Positions 29,728 to 40,028 of a DNA stretch of 64,000 nucleotides are shown in pieces. The first letter of the stretch is position 1; each line of letters begins with the position of its first letter. The stretch comes from Photobacterium sp. TLY01 (GTDB lineage: Bacteria; Pseudomonadota; Gammaproteobacteria; Enterobacterales; Vibrionaceae), in assembly GCF_021432065.1 (NCBI RefSeq), contig NZ_CP090364.1, positions 2,494,601 to 2,558,600 of the forward strand, in the 5' to 3' direction. A model generated the notes under the pieces. It saw nothing but the letters and a program-made list of their open reading frames with translations. It was not told the origin of the DNA and did not search any database. Position numbers and translations under genes: made by a program.

Positions 29728-29807
29728 CAGCCTTGCGCTGAATTGCACAGCCTTGAGCTGAAGTACACAGCCCTGAGCTGAAGTACACAGCCTTGAGCTG
29801 AATGCAT
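29728..29807. repeat. Four tandem 20-bp repeats after the peroxiredoxin gene
   Basis: Four contiguous units (29728-29747, 29748-29767, 29768-29787, 29788-29807) with consensus cagccttgagctgaagtaca; units 2 and 3 differ at one base, and units 1 and 4 vary mainly at their ends. Each unit contains CAGC...GCTG, able to form a tiny 4-bp hairpin. The array lies entirely in the 3' untranslated region, between the stop codon and the terminator. Confidence 0.9.
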
Positions 29808-29838
29808 AGCCCGGCCACAGTGCCGGGCTTATTTTTAT
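29808..29838 (+). terminator. Terminator of the peroxiredoxin gene
   Basis: Perfect 8-bp stem AGCCCGGC / GCCGGGCT (29808-29815, 29822-29829) with a 6-nt loop, followed by TATTTTTAT. Confidence 0.88.
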
Positions 29839-29929
29839 CCCAATTTCATCACTGAGATTGATCAGGCCCTTCGACAGCTCTCCCCTCACCGTTTACACTC
29901 TGCCCAGGTTTACTGAACAAGGCATTCTC

Positions 29930-30682
29930 ATGTCCGCATTTCCTCTGACTCATCTTGAAGTCTGTATCGACAGCATTGAATCCCTGCATGCCGCCCAGCA
30001 GGGCGGCGCGACCCGCATCGAACTGTGCTCCTCACTGGCCCTGGGTGGCCTGACCCCGAGTGCCGGATTGATGCGCCAGGCAGCAAAAACCGCCAGCATT
30101 CCTGTTTACGCCATGATCCGTCCCCGTCAGGGTGACTTTTTATTCTCAAGTGAAGACATGGAAATCATGCTGTCTGACATTCACCAAGCCAGGCAAGCGG
30201 GCCTGCACGGCGTCGTCATCGGTGTGCTGACGGCGCAAGGCAAAGTGGACACCAGCCAACTCGCCGAGCTGATGAAAGCCGCGAAAGGGCTGGGCGTGAC
30301 TTTCCATCGCGCCATCGATCAATGCGACAACTACACAGAAGCGCTGGATGCCATCATGCGTGCAGGCTGCGAGCGTGTTCTGTCTTCCGGACTGCAATCT
30401 ACGGCGCTGGAAGGGGCGGAAACGCTGGCAGACATGGTGCGCTATTGCGGTGATCGCCTGAGCATCATGGCCGGTGCAGGGATCACCGCGAGCAACGCCG
30501 CGAAAATTGTCGCACAGACCGGCGTGAAAGAATTACATCTGTCGGGCAAAACCACCCGGCCAAGCCTGATGGAGCATATTGCTGCAGGCGCCCACATGGG
30601 CAGTCAGGCGATCGATGACTACACGATTCCTGTGACCAGCAGCGACAAAATCGCCGCCGTCATTACAGCGCTGAAATACTGA
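29930..30682 (+). CDS. cutC: CutC family protein (copper homeostasis / TIM-barrel)
   Basis: CutC-family TIM-barrel protein, 250 residues from the ATG at 29930 (MSAFPLTHLEVCIDSIESL), with AAGG about ten bases upstream; the frame is open for 24 codons before it. Signatures are GGATRIELCSSLALGGLTPS, PVYAMIRPRQGDFLFS, FHRAIDQC and GVKELHLSG. The family was linked to copper tolerance in E. coli, but that role is disputed and the biochemical function is not settled. It is probably monocistronic: a terminator precedes and another follows. Confidence 0.92.
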   Translation: MSAFPLTHLEVCIDSIESLHAAQQGGATRIELCSSLALGGLTPSAGLMRQAAKTASIPVYAMIRPRQGDFLFSSEDMEIMLSDIHQARQAGLHGVVIGVLTAQGKVDTSQLAELMKAAKGLGVTFHRAIDQCDNYTEALDAIMRAGCERVLSSGLQSTALEGAETLADMVRYCGDRLSIMAGAGITASNAAKIVAQTGVKELHLSGKTTRPSLMEHIAAGAHMGSQAIDDYTIPVTSSDKIAAVITALKY

Positions 30683-30689
30683 ATACCTG

Positions 30690-30726
30690 TTCGCTCCCGT
30701 ACCGGGAGCGAATGTCAGGCTTTTTT
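30690..30726 (+). terminator. Terminator-like hairpin after cutC
   Basis: Perfect 10-bp stem TTCGCTCCCG / CGGGAGCGAA with a 3-nt loop (30690-30712). The T6 run (30721-30726) starts eight bases after the stem, somewhat far for an ideal terminator. Confidence 0.65.
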
Positions 30727-30812
30727 CCCTCATAGTCAACCGATCACATAATGCGTTACTCAGACAAGCTATGATTATCACAGGACCCAGTGAACAGGAA
30801 TGTGGTTTATTT

Positions 30813-31622
30813 ATGTCTGACAAACAGTTACAGAGCAAACTCAAAAAGAAAGACTATGAGAAAGAGCTCGAGCGCCTGCAAATTGAACTCGTTAAATGCC
30901 AGGAATGGGTCAAACAGGAAGGCCTGAAGGTACTGGCTATTTTTGAAGGCCGGGATGCGGCTGGCAAAGGCGGCACCATCAAGCGGATCACCGAAAAACT
31001 CAACCCCCGGGTCTGCCGGGTAGTCGCCTTGCCCAAACCCACAGAGAAAGAAAAAACCCAGTGGTACTTCCAGCGCTATGTGGAACAGCTTCCCTCTGCC
31101 GGTGAAATCGTCTTATTTGACAGAAGCTGGTACAACCGGGCCGGGGTTGAGAAGGTGATGGGTTTTTGCAGTGAAGAGGAATACGAAGAGTTCCTGCTGG
31201 CCTGCCCGGAATTTGAACGTATGCTGCAACGCTCCGGCATCATCCTGATCAAATACTGGTTTTCGGTATCAGACGAAGAGCAGGAAAAACGCTTTCTGGA
31301 GCGCATCAATACCCCGATCAAACGATGGAAATTCAGCCCGATGGATCTGGAGTCACGTTCGCGCTGGGCTGAATACTCAGCAGCGAAAGACAAGATGTTT
31401 GCCCACACGGACACCAAACAGAGCCCCTGGTGGGTGGTCGAAAGTGATGATAAAAAACAGGCCAGAATCAACTGCATTTCGCATCTGCTGAGCCAGATCC
31501 CCTATCAGGATATCGACTACCCGGAAGTGATACTGCCTGAAATCAACAAGCATGGTTACACACGACCGCCGATGGAAGAGCAAACCTTTGTGCCGGATCG
31601 GTTTGACAAAGGCGACGATTAA
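30813..31622 (+). CDS. ppk2: PPK2 family polyphosphate kinase
   Basis: PPK2 enzymes transfer phosphate between polyphosphate and nucleotides, usually making GTP or ATP from polyP. It has 269 residues from the ATG at 30813 (MSDKQLQSKLKKKDYEKELE), a one-domain PPK2. The Walker A loop is EGRDAAGKGGT (about 45-55) and the Walker B is IVLFDRSWYNR (D103). KRWKFSPMDLESRSRW forms the lid-region signature. It is separated from the ppk1-ppx pair by phoU-pst and by gcvR-like, so polyP synthesis and use are both encoded near the Pho regulon. The nucleotide preference (class I, II or III) cannot be told from the sequence by eye. Confidence 0.92.
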   Translation: MSDKQLQSKLKKKDYEKELERLQIELVKCQEWVKQEGLKVLAIFEGRDAAGKGGTIKRITEKLNPRVCRVVALPKPTEKEKTQWYFQRYVEQLPSAGEIVLFDRSWYNRAGVEKVMGFCSEEEYEEFLLACPEFERMLQRSGIILIKYWFSVSDEEQEKRFLERINTPIKRWKFSPMDLESRSRWAEYSAAKDKMFAHTDTKQSPWWVVESDDKKQARINCISHLLSQIPYQDIDYPEVILPEINKHGYTRPPMEEQTFVPDRFDKGDD

Positions 31623-31629
31623 GACCAAC

Positions 31630-31651
31630 CGGGGAGCCGTTTGGCTCCCCG
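31630..31651. terminator. Shared hairpin between convergent ppk2 and phoU
   Basis: Perfect 9-bp stem CGGGGAGCC / GGCTCCCCG with a 4-nt loop. Neither strand has a clear T-run behind it, so termination would be weak or need Rho. Confidence 0.5.
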
Positions 31652-31657
31652 AATGAT

Positions 31658-32377
31658 TCAGCGGTTATTATCCATGAAAATTTCCATTTCCTGCGGACTG
31701 GTATGGCGAATGTCTTTGCCTTTGACGAAATAGATGATGTACTCACAGATATTCTGGCAACGGTCCCCCACCCGTTCAATGGAACGCGCCGACCACATCA
31801 CTTGCAGCACATTCGGGATAGAGCGTGGATCTTCCATCATATAAGTCATGAGTTGCCGGATAATTGCCTCGTATTCTCGGTCAATCCGGTCATCTTCCTG
31901 ATACACCCGAATCGCCGCTTTGACATCCATTCGGGCAAAAGCGTCCAGCACTTCGTGCAACATCCGGGCAGCATGCTGACCCAGAGCTTCCAGCGACACC
32001 AGCAAGTTGTATTGCTTATTGGTGAAGTTCTCCAGCGCCACTTTGGCGATACTTTCCGCCACATCACCAATGCGTTCCAGATCAGTGATGGTTTTGATAA
32101 TCGCAATCACCAGGCGCAAGTCACTGGCGGTCGGCTGTCGCTTGGCAATAATCCGGGTGCAGGCTTCATCAATGGCCACTTCCATGGCATTGACTTTATG
32201 ATCATCTTTAATGACCCGGCGCGCCAGATCGACATCCTGCTTGTGCATGGCCTTGAGCGCATCAGTCAGTTGCTGCTCAACCAGCCCGCCCATGGCCAGA
32301 ACATGGGTCCGGATGCTCTCAAGCTCGGCATTGAACTGGCCGGAGATATGACGGCTAAGGCTCATATTATCTAACAT
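31658..32377 (-). CDS. phoU: PhoU, negative regulator of the Pho response
   Basis: Couples Pst transport activity to PhoR, keeping PhoB silent when phosphate is plentiful. It has 239 residues in two homologous three-helix bundles, each with a metal-binding ExxxD-like motif ([20 protein letters not shown]... and [17 protein letters not shown]...). AAGGAG precedes the ATG, 13 bp after pstB. Last gene of pstC-pstA-pstB-phoU. Confidence 0.96.
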   Translation of the reverse strand: MLDNMSLSRHISGQFNAELESIRTHVLAMGGLVEQQLTDALKAMHKQDVDLARRVIKDDHKVNAMEVAIDEACTRIIAKRQPTASDLRLVIAIIKTITDLERIGDVAESIAKVALENFTNKQYNLLVSLEALGQHAARMLHEVLDAFARMDVKAAIRVYQEDDRIDREYEAIIRQLMTYMMEDPRSIPNVLQVMWSARSIERVGDRCQNICEYIIYFVKGKDIRHTSPQEMEIFMDNNR

Positions 32378-32390
32378 TGACTTCTACTCC

Positions 32391-33209
32391 TTATCCGTAT
32401 CTGCCGGTGATGTAATCTTCAGTGCGTTTTTCTTTCGGGGTGGTGAAAATATCATTGGTCGAAGCGTATTCCACCAGCTCGCCCATATGCATAAAAGCGG
32501 TATTGTCGGACACCCGCGCGGCCTGCTGCATATTATGGGTGACGATAATCACCGTATATTTTTTCTTCAGATCGTTAATCAGCTCTTCAATGGTCAGGGT
32601 GGAAATCGGATCGAGCGCAGACGTCGGTTCATCGAGCAGAATCACCTCCGGCTCAATGGCAATCGCCCGGGCGATCACCAAACGCTGCTGCTGACCGCCG
32701 GACAGCCCGAAGGCATTTTCGTGCAGACGATCTTTCACTTCATCCCACAGCGCTGCACCGCGCAGTGAATTTTCAACGGCATCATCCAGCACCCGGGTAT
32801 TTTTCACCCCTTGCAGACGTAGCCCGTACACCACGTTTTCATAAATCGACTTAGGAAATGGATTGGGCCGCTGAAAAACCATCCCGACGCGACGACGCAA
32901 AGCCGCCACATCCACACTCTGATCATAGATGTTTCTGCCATGCAGCATGATCTGACCTTCGACCCGACAGCCTTCTACCAGCTCGTTCATCCGGTTAATA
33001 CAACGCAGCAGGGTTGACTTCCCGCACCCGGACGGGCCGATAAAAGCCGTGACCTGACCCTTGGCAATCTTCATGTTGATCGAAAACAGCGCCTGCTTCT
33101 GACCATAAAACAGATCCAGCCCGTCTATGGTCAGGGCTGTTTTTTCTTCTGGCAGTGCGGTCAGATCAACTGGCTTGAGCCAGTCCATACTGGCGTTGAA
33201 TGAAAACAT
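32391..33209 (-). CDS. pstB: PstB, phosphate ABC transporter ATPase
   Basis: ATPase of the high-affinity phosphate importer, 272 residues. Walker [11 protein letters not shown]-loop [12 protein letters not shown], signature [14 protein letters not shown], Walker [13 protein letters not shown] and the switch histidine in VTHNMQQA are all present. It has about 15 extra N-terminal residues compared with E. coli PstB. It lies 14 bp after pstA. Confidence 0.98.
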   Translation of the reverse strand: MFSFNASMDWLKPVDLTALPEEKTALTIDGLDLFYGQKQALFSINMKIAKGQVTAFIGPSGCGKSTLLRCINRMNELVEGCRVEGQIMLHGRNIYDQSVDVAALRRRVGMVFQRPNPFPKSIYENVVYGLRLQGVKNTRVLDDAVENSLRGAALWDEVKDRLHENAFGLSGGQQQRLVIARAIAIEPEVILLDEPTSALDPISTLTIEELINDLKKKYTVIIVTHNMQQAARVSDNTAFMHMGELVEYASTNDIFTTPKEKRTEDYITGRYG

Positions 33210-33223
33210 CTACATCCTTCTCG

Positions 33224-34822
33224 CTATTGTTCCAGCTCGCGGAATTTCTCCCGCAAATGATTACGAATGCCAATGGCAGTCAGATTCAGGCCAACAATGA
33301 CAGTCACCAGCAATAAAGAGGTCGCATAGACCAGAGGGCGCGCCGCTTCTACATTCGGGCTCTGAAAACCGACATCATAAATATGGTAGCCAAGATGCAT
33401 GAACTTCCGGTCTAAATGCAAGTAAGGAAACTGTGCATCGATCGGCAGCGATGGCGCCATTTTCACCACACCGACTAACATCAGTGGTGCCACTTCCCCT
33501 GCCGCTCGGGCGACCGCAAGAATTAATCCTGTCATGATCGCCGGGCTGGCCATGGGAATCACAATCCGCCATAAGGTTTCTGCCTGTGTGGCGCCCAGTG
33601 CCAGCGAGCCATGACGGATCGACGGCGGTATCCGGGATAAACCCTCTTCGGTTGACACGATCACCACAGGCAGCGTCAAAATCGCCAGGGTCAGTGCCGA
33701 CCAGAGAATCCCGGGGGTGCCAAAGGTCGGTGCCGGCAGCTGATCTGAAAAAAACAGCTCGTCGATGGTGCCGCCGACCATATAGACAAAAAAGCCCAGA
33801 CCAAATACCCCGTACACGATAGACGGTACCCCTGCCAGATTAATCACCGCCACGCGGATCAGACGGGTAAACCGATTCTGCTGCGCATACTCATGGAGAT
33901 AAATGGCGGCCAGCACCCCCAGGGGGGTTACAATCACGCTCATCAGCAGCACCATGAGCACTGTGCCGAAAATCGCCGGAAACACGCCCCCTTCGGTATT
34001 CGCTTCACGCGGTGCATCGGTGACAAAGTGCGCCACCTGGCGTCCCCAGTGTGCCACTTTTTCCGAGAATGCCATGTCGTTGGGATACCAGACCTCCAGC
34101 ACATCGCCCAGAGGGATCTCAACCTCACGCCCTTGAGCGTCCTTCATCAGCAGTGACCGGCCATCCAGCACCTGACGAATTTGTCCGAGCTCATGCTCCA
34201 CGTCACGCAGCCGGGCGACCAACTCACTGCGCTTCAACTCAGAAGCAGCATCACTTTTCGCCGCCAGGGAAGCCAGCTGACGATTCAGCGGAAGATACTG
34301 ATCTTGCTGTAATTCCAGCATCGCGTCTTTGGCTGTCGCGGCCTGATTCAGCCAGTCAGGCAATGATGCGGGACTGTGACGACTGCCATTCACCAACACC
34401 GCCTGCGGATAACCGTAAAACTTGCCGTTGCGCAGCCGGTCAATTACCGCTACACCAGTTGCCAGCGCCTTGGACAGGATTTGGGTTTCGAGCAGGGTGA
34501 CAAAATCTAAATCGGCTAACTCACGGTTTCCGGTTTTGATCAGATAACGGGCAATGGTCGGGCTGTCATTGCCGGCCAGCACATGCCCGGCTTCCAGTAA
34601 TTGCTGACGGGGTATCTGTCTGGTTTCATAAATTTCACCCACGATCACTTGCTGATGATCAGCCAGACTGACATCAAACCGGTACACCTGAGCGGGCCAG
34701 AAGTAACTCAGCCCCTTCCAGCCAATCATGAGTAACAAACCCAGCACCGCCAGCAGACTCAGGCTGACAGTACCAGCGGTCAGCCAGATCCAGGGGGAGC
34801 CGGAACGCATCCATTTCAACAT
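33224..34822 (-). CDS. pstA: PstA, phosphate ABC transporter permease (long form)
   Basis: Permease subunit, 532 residues from the ATG at 34822 (a TTG directly before is also in frame), against about 296 in E. coli. TM1 at about 15-35 is followed by some 240 residues of periplasmic insert with a coiled-coil-like part (ELQQDQYLPLNRQLASLAAK). The conserved transport domain then starts near FPAIFGTVLMVLLMSVIVTPLGVLAAIYL, with five helices and the ABC-coupling loop SIRHGSLALGATQAETLWR. Such long PstA forms go with long PstC in vibrios and relatives. Downstream of pstC, with 30 bp between. Confidence 0.94.
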   Translation of the reverse strand: MLKWMRSGSPWIWLTAGTVSLSLLAVLGLLLMIGWKGLSYFWPAQVYRFDVSLADHQQVIVGEIYETRQIPRQQLLEAGHVLAGNDSPTIARYLIKTGNRELADLDFVTLLETQILSKALATGVAVIDRLRNGKFYGYPQAVLVNGSRHSPASLPDWLNQAATAKDAMLELQQDQYLPLNRQLASLAAKSDAASELKRSELVARLRDVEHELGQIRQVLDGRSLLMKDAQGREVEIPLGDVLEVWYPNDMAFSEKVAHWGRQVAHFVTDAPREANTEGGVFPAIFGTVLMVLLMSVIVTPLGVLAAIYLHEYAQQNRFTRLIRVAVINLAGVPSIVYGVFGLGFFVYMVGGTIDELFFSDQLPAPTFGTPGILWSALTLAILTLPVVIVSTEEGLSRIPPSIRHGSLALGATQAETLWRIVIPMASPAIMTGLILAVARAAGEVAPLMLVGVVKMAPSLPIDAQFPYLHLDRKFMHLGYHIYDVGFQSPNVEAARPLVYATSLLLVTVIVGLNLTAIGIRNHLREKFRELEQ

Positions 34823-34852
34823 CAAACAGTCACACAGCCTCTGCCCCGCTGA

Positions 34853-37051
34853 TCATAACGACTTGTATTTTTCACGCAGTCGCTGACGCACGATTTCAGC
34901 CAGGGTATTGAAGAAAAAAGTAAACACAAACAGCACAAATGCGGCCAGAAACAAGACACGGTAATGTGCGCTGCCAACTTCCGATTCCGGCATTTCAATG
35001 GCAATGGTTGCCGACAGCGTACGCAGACCTTCCAGTATATTCCAGTCCATAATCGGGGTGTTGCCTGTTGCCATCAGCACGATCATGGTTTCACCCACTG
35101 CTCGTCCCAGCCCCATCATCACAGCGGAGAAGATCCCGGGGCTGGCGGTCAGCAGAACGACGCGGGTCAGGGTCTGCCAAGGGGTTGCCCCCAGCGCCAG
35201 CGAGCCGCTGCTCAGGTGTGCCGGCACTGAATAAATCGCATCTTCAGCGATGGTGAATATGGTCGGGATCACTGCAAAGCCCATGGCGATCCCGACAACC
35301 AGCGCATTTCTCTGATCATAACCAATCCCCCAGTGATTGGTCAGATAACTGCGGATATCCCCGCCGAAGTAAGCCTGTTCAATCACCGGGCTCAGCGTGA
35401 AACAGAGGTAACCGGCCAGTACCAGCGTTGGCATCAGCAACAAAATATGCAGTCCGGTTGGCATTCTGCGCTGCCAGCCGCCAGGCAACATCGCCCACCC
35501 CAAACCAACAGCCACCATCACCAGCGGCAGTACCAGCAGGCTGAGCGCCATGCCAATCAAATGATTCTCCACAATCGGCGCCAGCCAGATACCCGCCAGA
35601 AAACCCAGGATCACCGTCGGCAGGGCTTCCATGATTTCTATGGTCGGTTTGACCACCTTGCGCATCGACGAAGACATAAAATAGGCGGTATAAATCGCGC
35701 CGGCCAGTGCCAGAGGGATCGCAAAACACAAGGCGTAAAACGCCGCCTTCAGGGTGCCGAACACAACCGGAACCAGGCTCAGCTTCGGCTCACTTTCATC
35801 CGTGCCTGAGGTAGACTGCCAGACATAATCCGGCTCCGGATACCCTTCATACCAGACTTTCTGCCACAGGCTGCTGAAACTCACTTCAGGATACGGGTTG
35901 GTCACCTTAAATAGCTGCCACTGCTCCCCTGAGATCGCCAGCAAGCGATCGGCCCGGGGGGAAACCGTCATCAGCTCAGGTGTGCGGCTGAACAAGCGGG
36001 ATTCCAGTACCGGCGCCGCTGAATCCGCCATATAGTATCCCGCCAGCAGGCCACCATCCTGAACGGCAAAAAAGCCTTTGCGGTAATACTCAGGCACCAC
36101 CAGATTCAGTGCCCCCTGGCCGCCTGAAAAGGTGCGGGCAGCTGTCAACTGACGTTGCCCAGCGCTGGCCACTTCAAACCACTGTGTAACCTTGCCGTCA
36201 GCCCCTGTGATTAACAGGGAATTGGCCCCGGACAAAGCTGTCATCGCGACCGGATCGCCCGCTCCCTGACTGACATCGGTTTGCTGACGAATCCGCCCTT
36301 CGCTTTGGTTCAGATCAATCACAGTGACTTGCCGGCCATTGAGCACATACAGGGTCCGGCCATCCGGCGTCACCACCATATCCGTGACCGGTTGTCCGAT
36401 TGCCGGCATCGCCAGTTGGCTTGCCTGCCACGTCTGTTCACCGGTATCCAGACCACTGCCGCGATGAAAAACCCTGGCCACGAGCCGCTGGTCCTGTGTC
36501 ACGCCAACCAGAACCGCCACCTGGCGACGCACCGACACCGCCAGTTGCACCAGAGGCATCCCCTGGCTATCGAGCTGAATATAAGGGGCGTCAAGCGGAT
36601 CGCTGAGCACCAGATTATCCTGACGGATCAGTGGCTTCACGACAGTGACGCCCCCCGTGTGATCACCATAGGCAAACACGTGCTCGTTGGGCAAAGCCGC
36701 GTCGAAGCTGGTCGGATTCGCCATCACCACCTGCTGTGCGACGGCTTGTCCCTCACGGCGACCGAGTGCGACCAGGCTGATCTGCCCATCCGCGGAGAAA
36801 TGAAACGCATGGGTATTTTGTTCGTTAAAACGCACCGCTGCAGTTTGTGTCAGCGGCACAGAAAACGACTGAACAGGCGTGATCCTGGCCGGTGCAAACA
36901 CAGGCACGATCACATAGAGCAAATAGAAAAAGATCAGAACAAGCGTCAGAAGGACAGAAATTCCACCGGCAATCACCCCATAACGCGCAAACCTGTCTTT
37001 TCGTTGACGGCTACGGTTATTGTCAGTCAAAAATGCACCGGCATCTGCCAT
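34853..37051 (-). CDS. pstC: PstC, phosphate ABC transporter permease (long form)
   Basis: Permease subunit, 732 residues from the ATG at 37051, which has GGGGTGAG just upstream; the frame continues to a TTG at 37081. E. coli PstC has about 319 residues. After TM1 (about 25-53), a periplasmic insert of some 380 residues has repeated beta-strand-like units (VVTPDGRTLYVLNGRQVTVIDL) suggesting a propeller-like domain. The transport domain follows at about 435-725 (FGTLKAAFYALCFAIPLALAGAIY; PTIEIMEALPTVILGFLAG; HLSSGSLALGATPWQTLTRVV). First gene of the pst operon, behind a PhoB box. Confidence 0.94.
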   Translation of the reverse strand: MADAGAFLTDNNRSRQRKDRFARYGVIAGGISVLLTLVLIFFYLLYVIVPVFAPARITPVQSFSVPLTQTAAVRFNEQNTHAFHFSADGQISLVALGRREGQAVAQQVVMANPTSFDAALPNEHVFAYGDHTGGVTVVKPLIRQDNLVLSDPLDAPYIQLDSQGMPLVQLAVSVRRQVAVLVGVTQDQRLVARVFHRGSGLDTGEQTWQASQLAMPAIGQPVTDMVVTPDGRTLYVLNGRQVTVIDLNQSEGRIRQQTDVSQGAGDPVAMTALSGANSLLITGADGKVTQWFEVASAGQRQLTAARTFSGGQGALNLVVPEYYRKGFFAVQDGGLLAGYYMADSAAPVLESRLFSRTPELMTVSPRADRLLAISGEQWQLFKVTNPYPEVSFSSLWQKVWYEGYPEPDYVWQSTSGTDESEPKLSLVPVVFGTLKAAFYALCFAIPLALAGAIYTAYFMSSSMRKVVKPTIEIMEALPTVILGFLAGIWLAPIVENHLIGMALSLLVLPLVMVAVGLGWAMLPGGWQRRMPTGLHILLLMPTLVLAGYLCFTLSPVIEQAYFGGDIRSYLTNHWGIGYDQRNALVVGIAMGFAVIPTIFTIAEDAIYSVPAHLSSGSLALGATPWQTLTRVVLLTASPGIFSAVMMGLGRAVGETMIVLMATGNTPIMDWNILEGLRTLSATIAIEMPESEVGSAHYRVLFLAAFVLFVFTFFFNTLAEIVRQRLREKYKSL

Positions 37052-37081
37052 TCTCACCCCATGATAGTTACAAACTGACAA

Positions 37082-37115
37082 AGTATATGTCTGTTACATG
37101 ACAATAATATTACAG
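37082..37115 (-). promoter_or_regulatory. PhoB box and -10 of the pstCAB-phoU operon
   Basis: On the minus strand CTGTAAT-ATTA-TTGTCAT (37098-37115) is two PhoB half-sites with the correct 11-bp period, followed by a third, weaker half (CAGACAT). The -10 TATACT (37082-37087) lies exactly ten bases after the 18-bp box, as in E. coli Pho promoters. The pstC ATG is 30 bp further. Confidence 0.85.
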
Positions 37116-37311
37116 TGATTAGCGGTTGATTGCTGGCCTTTTTATTGTGAGATCCTGACGGAGAGACTGACATCAATCTGCAATAAAATTACCGTATTCT
37201 TAATGATTTATGACGGTAGCCGAATTCCTGTGACTCAGTAAGTCTCCTGTCTGGACAGAATCTGATCGTGGTCAGATAATGAATTTAACCGCCATCAGAA
37301 GGAGACGCGAC

Positions 37312-37833
37312 ATGAAACACCTTGTCATTACAGTCATTGGTCAGGATCGTCCGGGGTTAGTGGGGGCATTATCAGATACTGTGTATCAGCATAAAGGTAA
37401 CTGGCTGGGCAGCAGTATGAGCAAACTGGCCGGGCAGTTTGCCGGTATTCTTCAGGTGGATATCCCTGAAGACTCTGTCAAACCGCTACGCCAGGCCATG
37501 GCGAAGCTCAGTGGTCTGAACATTCACATTGCCGAAGACACCCAGCTCACGGCGCCTCCCGCTCAGTTGCAACAGTTGACGGTCACAGGCAACGACCGCT
37601 CAGGGATCGTCAAAGAAGTCACCACACGTCTTGGTGAACTGGGTATCAATATTCACAAACTCAAAACCGATACCCACAGCGCACCCAACTGGGGCTACCC
37701 CATCTTCACGGCCTGGTTTTCGCTTGAAATCCCGGCAGAGCTGGCCATCTCGACCGTACAGCAACAGCTGGAAAGTCTGGCCGATGATTTAACGATCGAT
37801 TTTGAAGAACCGGAAAGTAGTGAAGCACACTAA
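37312..37833 (+). CDS. ACT-domain protein, GcvR family
   Basis: Tandem ACT-domain protein of 173 residues from the ATG at 37312 ([20 protein letters not shown]), with a strong AAGGAG site. ACT domains are at about 1-80 and 90-165, the second starting [30 protein letters not shown]. coli GcvR, with the same build, represses the glycine cleavage system through GcvA. This protein stands before ppk1-ppx rather than near gcv genes, so the glycine link is by family only and may not hold. It is probably cotranscribed with ppk1 (71 bp gap). Confidence 0.75.
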   Translation: MKHLVITVIGQDRPGLVGALSDTVYQHKGNWLGSSMSKLAGQFAGILQVDIPEDSVKPLRQAMAKLSGLNIHIAEDTQLTAPPAQLQQLTVTGNDRSGIVKEVTTRLGELGINIHKLKTDTHSAPNWGYPIFTAWFSLEIPAELAISTVQQQLESLADDLTIDFEEPESSEAH

Positions 37834-37904
37834 AGGGCTGTCGTCCTTTCTCCACTGAAAGACACGCCGCTTTCCCTGCTGTTGATTCTGATGTTAGGAA
37901 ATCC

Positions 37905-40028
37905 ATGAGTACTGAACCGCTGTATATCGACAAAGAACTGAGCTGGCTGTCTTTTAATGAACGTGTCCTCCAGGAAGCGGCGGACAAATCAGTCCCCTTG
38001 ATTGAACGTGTCCGTTTCCTGGGTATTTTTTCCAGCAATACCGACGAGTTTTACAAAGTCCGTTTTGCCGATGTCAAACGACGCATTCTGATCACCCAGC
38101 AGCAGAGTGACGACACCAATGCCAAGCACCTGTTGAGCAAGATCCAAAGCCGTGTTCTGAAAATGAACCAGGATTTCGATACCCTGTACAACGAGATTCT
38201 GCTGGAAATGGCCCGCCGTCATATTTTCCTGATCAACGAGCAGCAAGTCGATGACAATCAGGTAGAGTGGCTGAAGCGCTATTTTCGTCACACCATTTTG
38301 CCTCACGTAACACCGATTTTACTGACGGAAGACATTGATCTGCTGCAGTTTCTCAAAGATGAATATACCTATCTGGCGATCGACATGAAGCAGGGCGACA
38401 GCAATCAATACGCCTTGCTGGAAATTCCGACCGATCAGTTACCCCGCTTTATTAAAGTGCCTGAATCCAAAGGTAAAAACAGAAAAACGCTGATCTTGTT
38501 AGATAATATTATCCGCCTGTGTCTGGATGATATCTTCAAGGCTTTTTTCGATTATGACAGTCTGGCTGCCTACTCGATGAAAATGACCCGCGATGCCGAG
38601 TATGATCTCAGTCAGGAAGTTGACCACGGTATTCTGGAGCTGATGTCTGAGGGGCTGAGTCAGCGCCTGACGGCCATGCCGGTCCGCTTTGTCTACCAGC
38701 GGGATATGCCGGGAGAGCTGATCGAAAAGCTGTGCGGTTTGCTGAAAGTGTCCAGCTACGACAGCATCATTCCCGGCGGCCGCTATCACAACTTCAAAGA
38801 TTTCATCAGCTTCCCGAATATTGGCCGCAGCTACCTGGAAAACAAACCTTTGCCGGCACTGGACAGCTACCATTTTGTCAGCGCCAGAAACGCGTTTGAA
38901 GCCATCAAGGCGCAGGATATCCTGCTCTACTACCCGTACCACAAATTCAACCACATGACAGAATTTGTCCGCCAGGCCGCGTTCGATCCGAAAGTCCGCA
39001 GCATCCATATCAATATTTACCGGGTCGCCAAAAACTCGCGCATTATTGATTCGATGATAGATGCCGCCAACAACGGCAAACAGGTCACTGTGGTGGTTGA
39101 GCTGCAGGCGCGGTTTGACGAAGAAGCCAATATTGAATGGGCCAGACGCCTGACCGAATCCGGTGTGCGTGTCGTGTTCAGTGTCCCCGGGCTGAAAATT
39201 CACTCGAAGCTGTGCCTGATCACGCGCCAGGAAGACGATGTCATCGTCCGCTATGCCCACATAGGTACAGGCAACTTCCATGAAAAAACCGCCCGGATTT
39301 ATACCGATTTCTCACTGTTCACTGCCGATCCTGAGCTGACCAACGAAGTGCGTCAGGTGTTTAGCTTTATTCAGAACCCCTACCGGCCGGTAAAATTCAA
39401 TCAGTTAATTGTCTCACCACGCAACTGTCGCAGCCGTTTGTATGAACTCATCGACAGAGAAATTGCCAATGCCAAGCAAAAACTGCCGGCAGCCATTACA
39501 CTCAAGGTAAACAATCTGGTGGATAAGGGGCTGATTAACCGTCTTTATCAGGCCAGCAGCGCCGGTGTCCGCATTGATATGATCATCCGTGGTATGTGTT
39601 CTCTGGTGCCGGGTATTCCCGGGATCAGCGACAATATCCGGGCTATCAGTATCGTGGACAGATTCCTGGAGCACCCCAGAGTCATGGTGTTCGAGAATAA
39701 TGGCGAGCCTGAGGTGTTCATCTCATCCGCAGACTGGATGACACGCAATATCGACAACCGGATTGAAGTCGGCTGCCCGATCAGGCAACCTGAACTGAGG
39801 CAGAAAATCATCGATATCCTGAACATTCAGTTTTCAGATACGGTCAAAGCCAGAATTCTGGATAAGTCGATGAGCAACAATTATGTGCCACGCGGCAACA
39901 AACGAAAGATCAGATCGCAAATTGCCATCTACGACTATCTGAAACAGTCTGAAAAAAAGATGCAAAAACAAGCCAGCCAGAAGGCTGAAGCCATGGCCTC
40001 CGAAGAGAATAATGAAAACGCAGCATGA
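37905..40028 (+). CDS. ppk: Polyphosphate kinase 1
   Basis: Makes polyphosphate from the terminal phosphate of ATP. It has 707 residues, the usual size. N-domain opening is [19 protein letters not shown]. The autophosphorylated histidine lies in [13 protein letters not shown] and the second catalytic histidine in [25 protein letters not shown]-like [10 protein letters not shown] is the C-terminal phospholipase D-type motif. TTAGGAAA precedes the ATG. The stop overlaps the ppx start (ATGA), so PPK1 and PPX are translationally coupled. Confidence 0.98.
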   Translation: MSTEPLYIDKELSWLSFNERVLQEAADKSVPLIERVRFLGIFSSNTDEFYKVRFADVKRRILITQQQSDDTNAKHLLSKIQSRVLKMNQDFDTLYNEILLEMARRHIFLINEQQVDDNQVEWLKRYFRHTILPHVTPILLTEDIDLLQFLKDEYTYLAIDMKQGDSNQYALLEIPTDQLPRFIKVPESKGKNRKTLILLDNIIRLCLDDIFKAFFDYDSLAAYSMKMTRDAEYDLSQEVDHGILELMSEGLSQRLTAMPVRFVYQRDMPGELIEKLCGLLKVSSYDSIIPGGRYHNFKDFISFPNIGRSYLENKPLPALDSYHFVSARNAFEAIKAQDILLYYPYHKFNHMTEFVRQAAFDPKVRSIHINIYRVAKNSRIIDSMIDAANNGKQVTVVVELQARFDEEANIEWARRLTESGVRVVFSVPGLKIHSKLCLITRQEDDVIVRYAHIGTGNFHEKTARIYTDFSLFTADPELTNEVRQVFSFIQNPYRPVKFNQLIVSPRNCRSRLYELIDREIANAKQKLPAAITLKVNNLVDKGLINRLYQASSAGVRIDMIIRGMCSLVPGIPGISDNIRAISIVDRFLEHPRVMVFENNGEPEVFISSADWMTRNIDNRIEVGCPIRQPELRQKIIDILNIQFSDTVKARILDKSMSNNYVPRGNKRKIRSQIAIYDYLKQSEKKMQKQASQKAEAMASEENNENAA

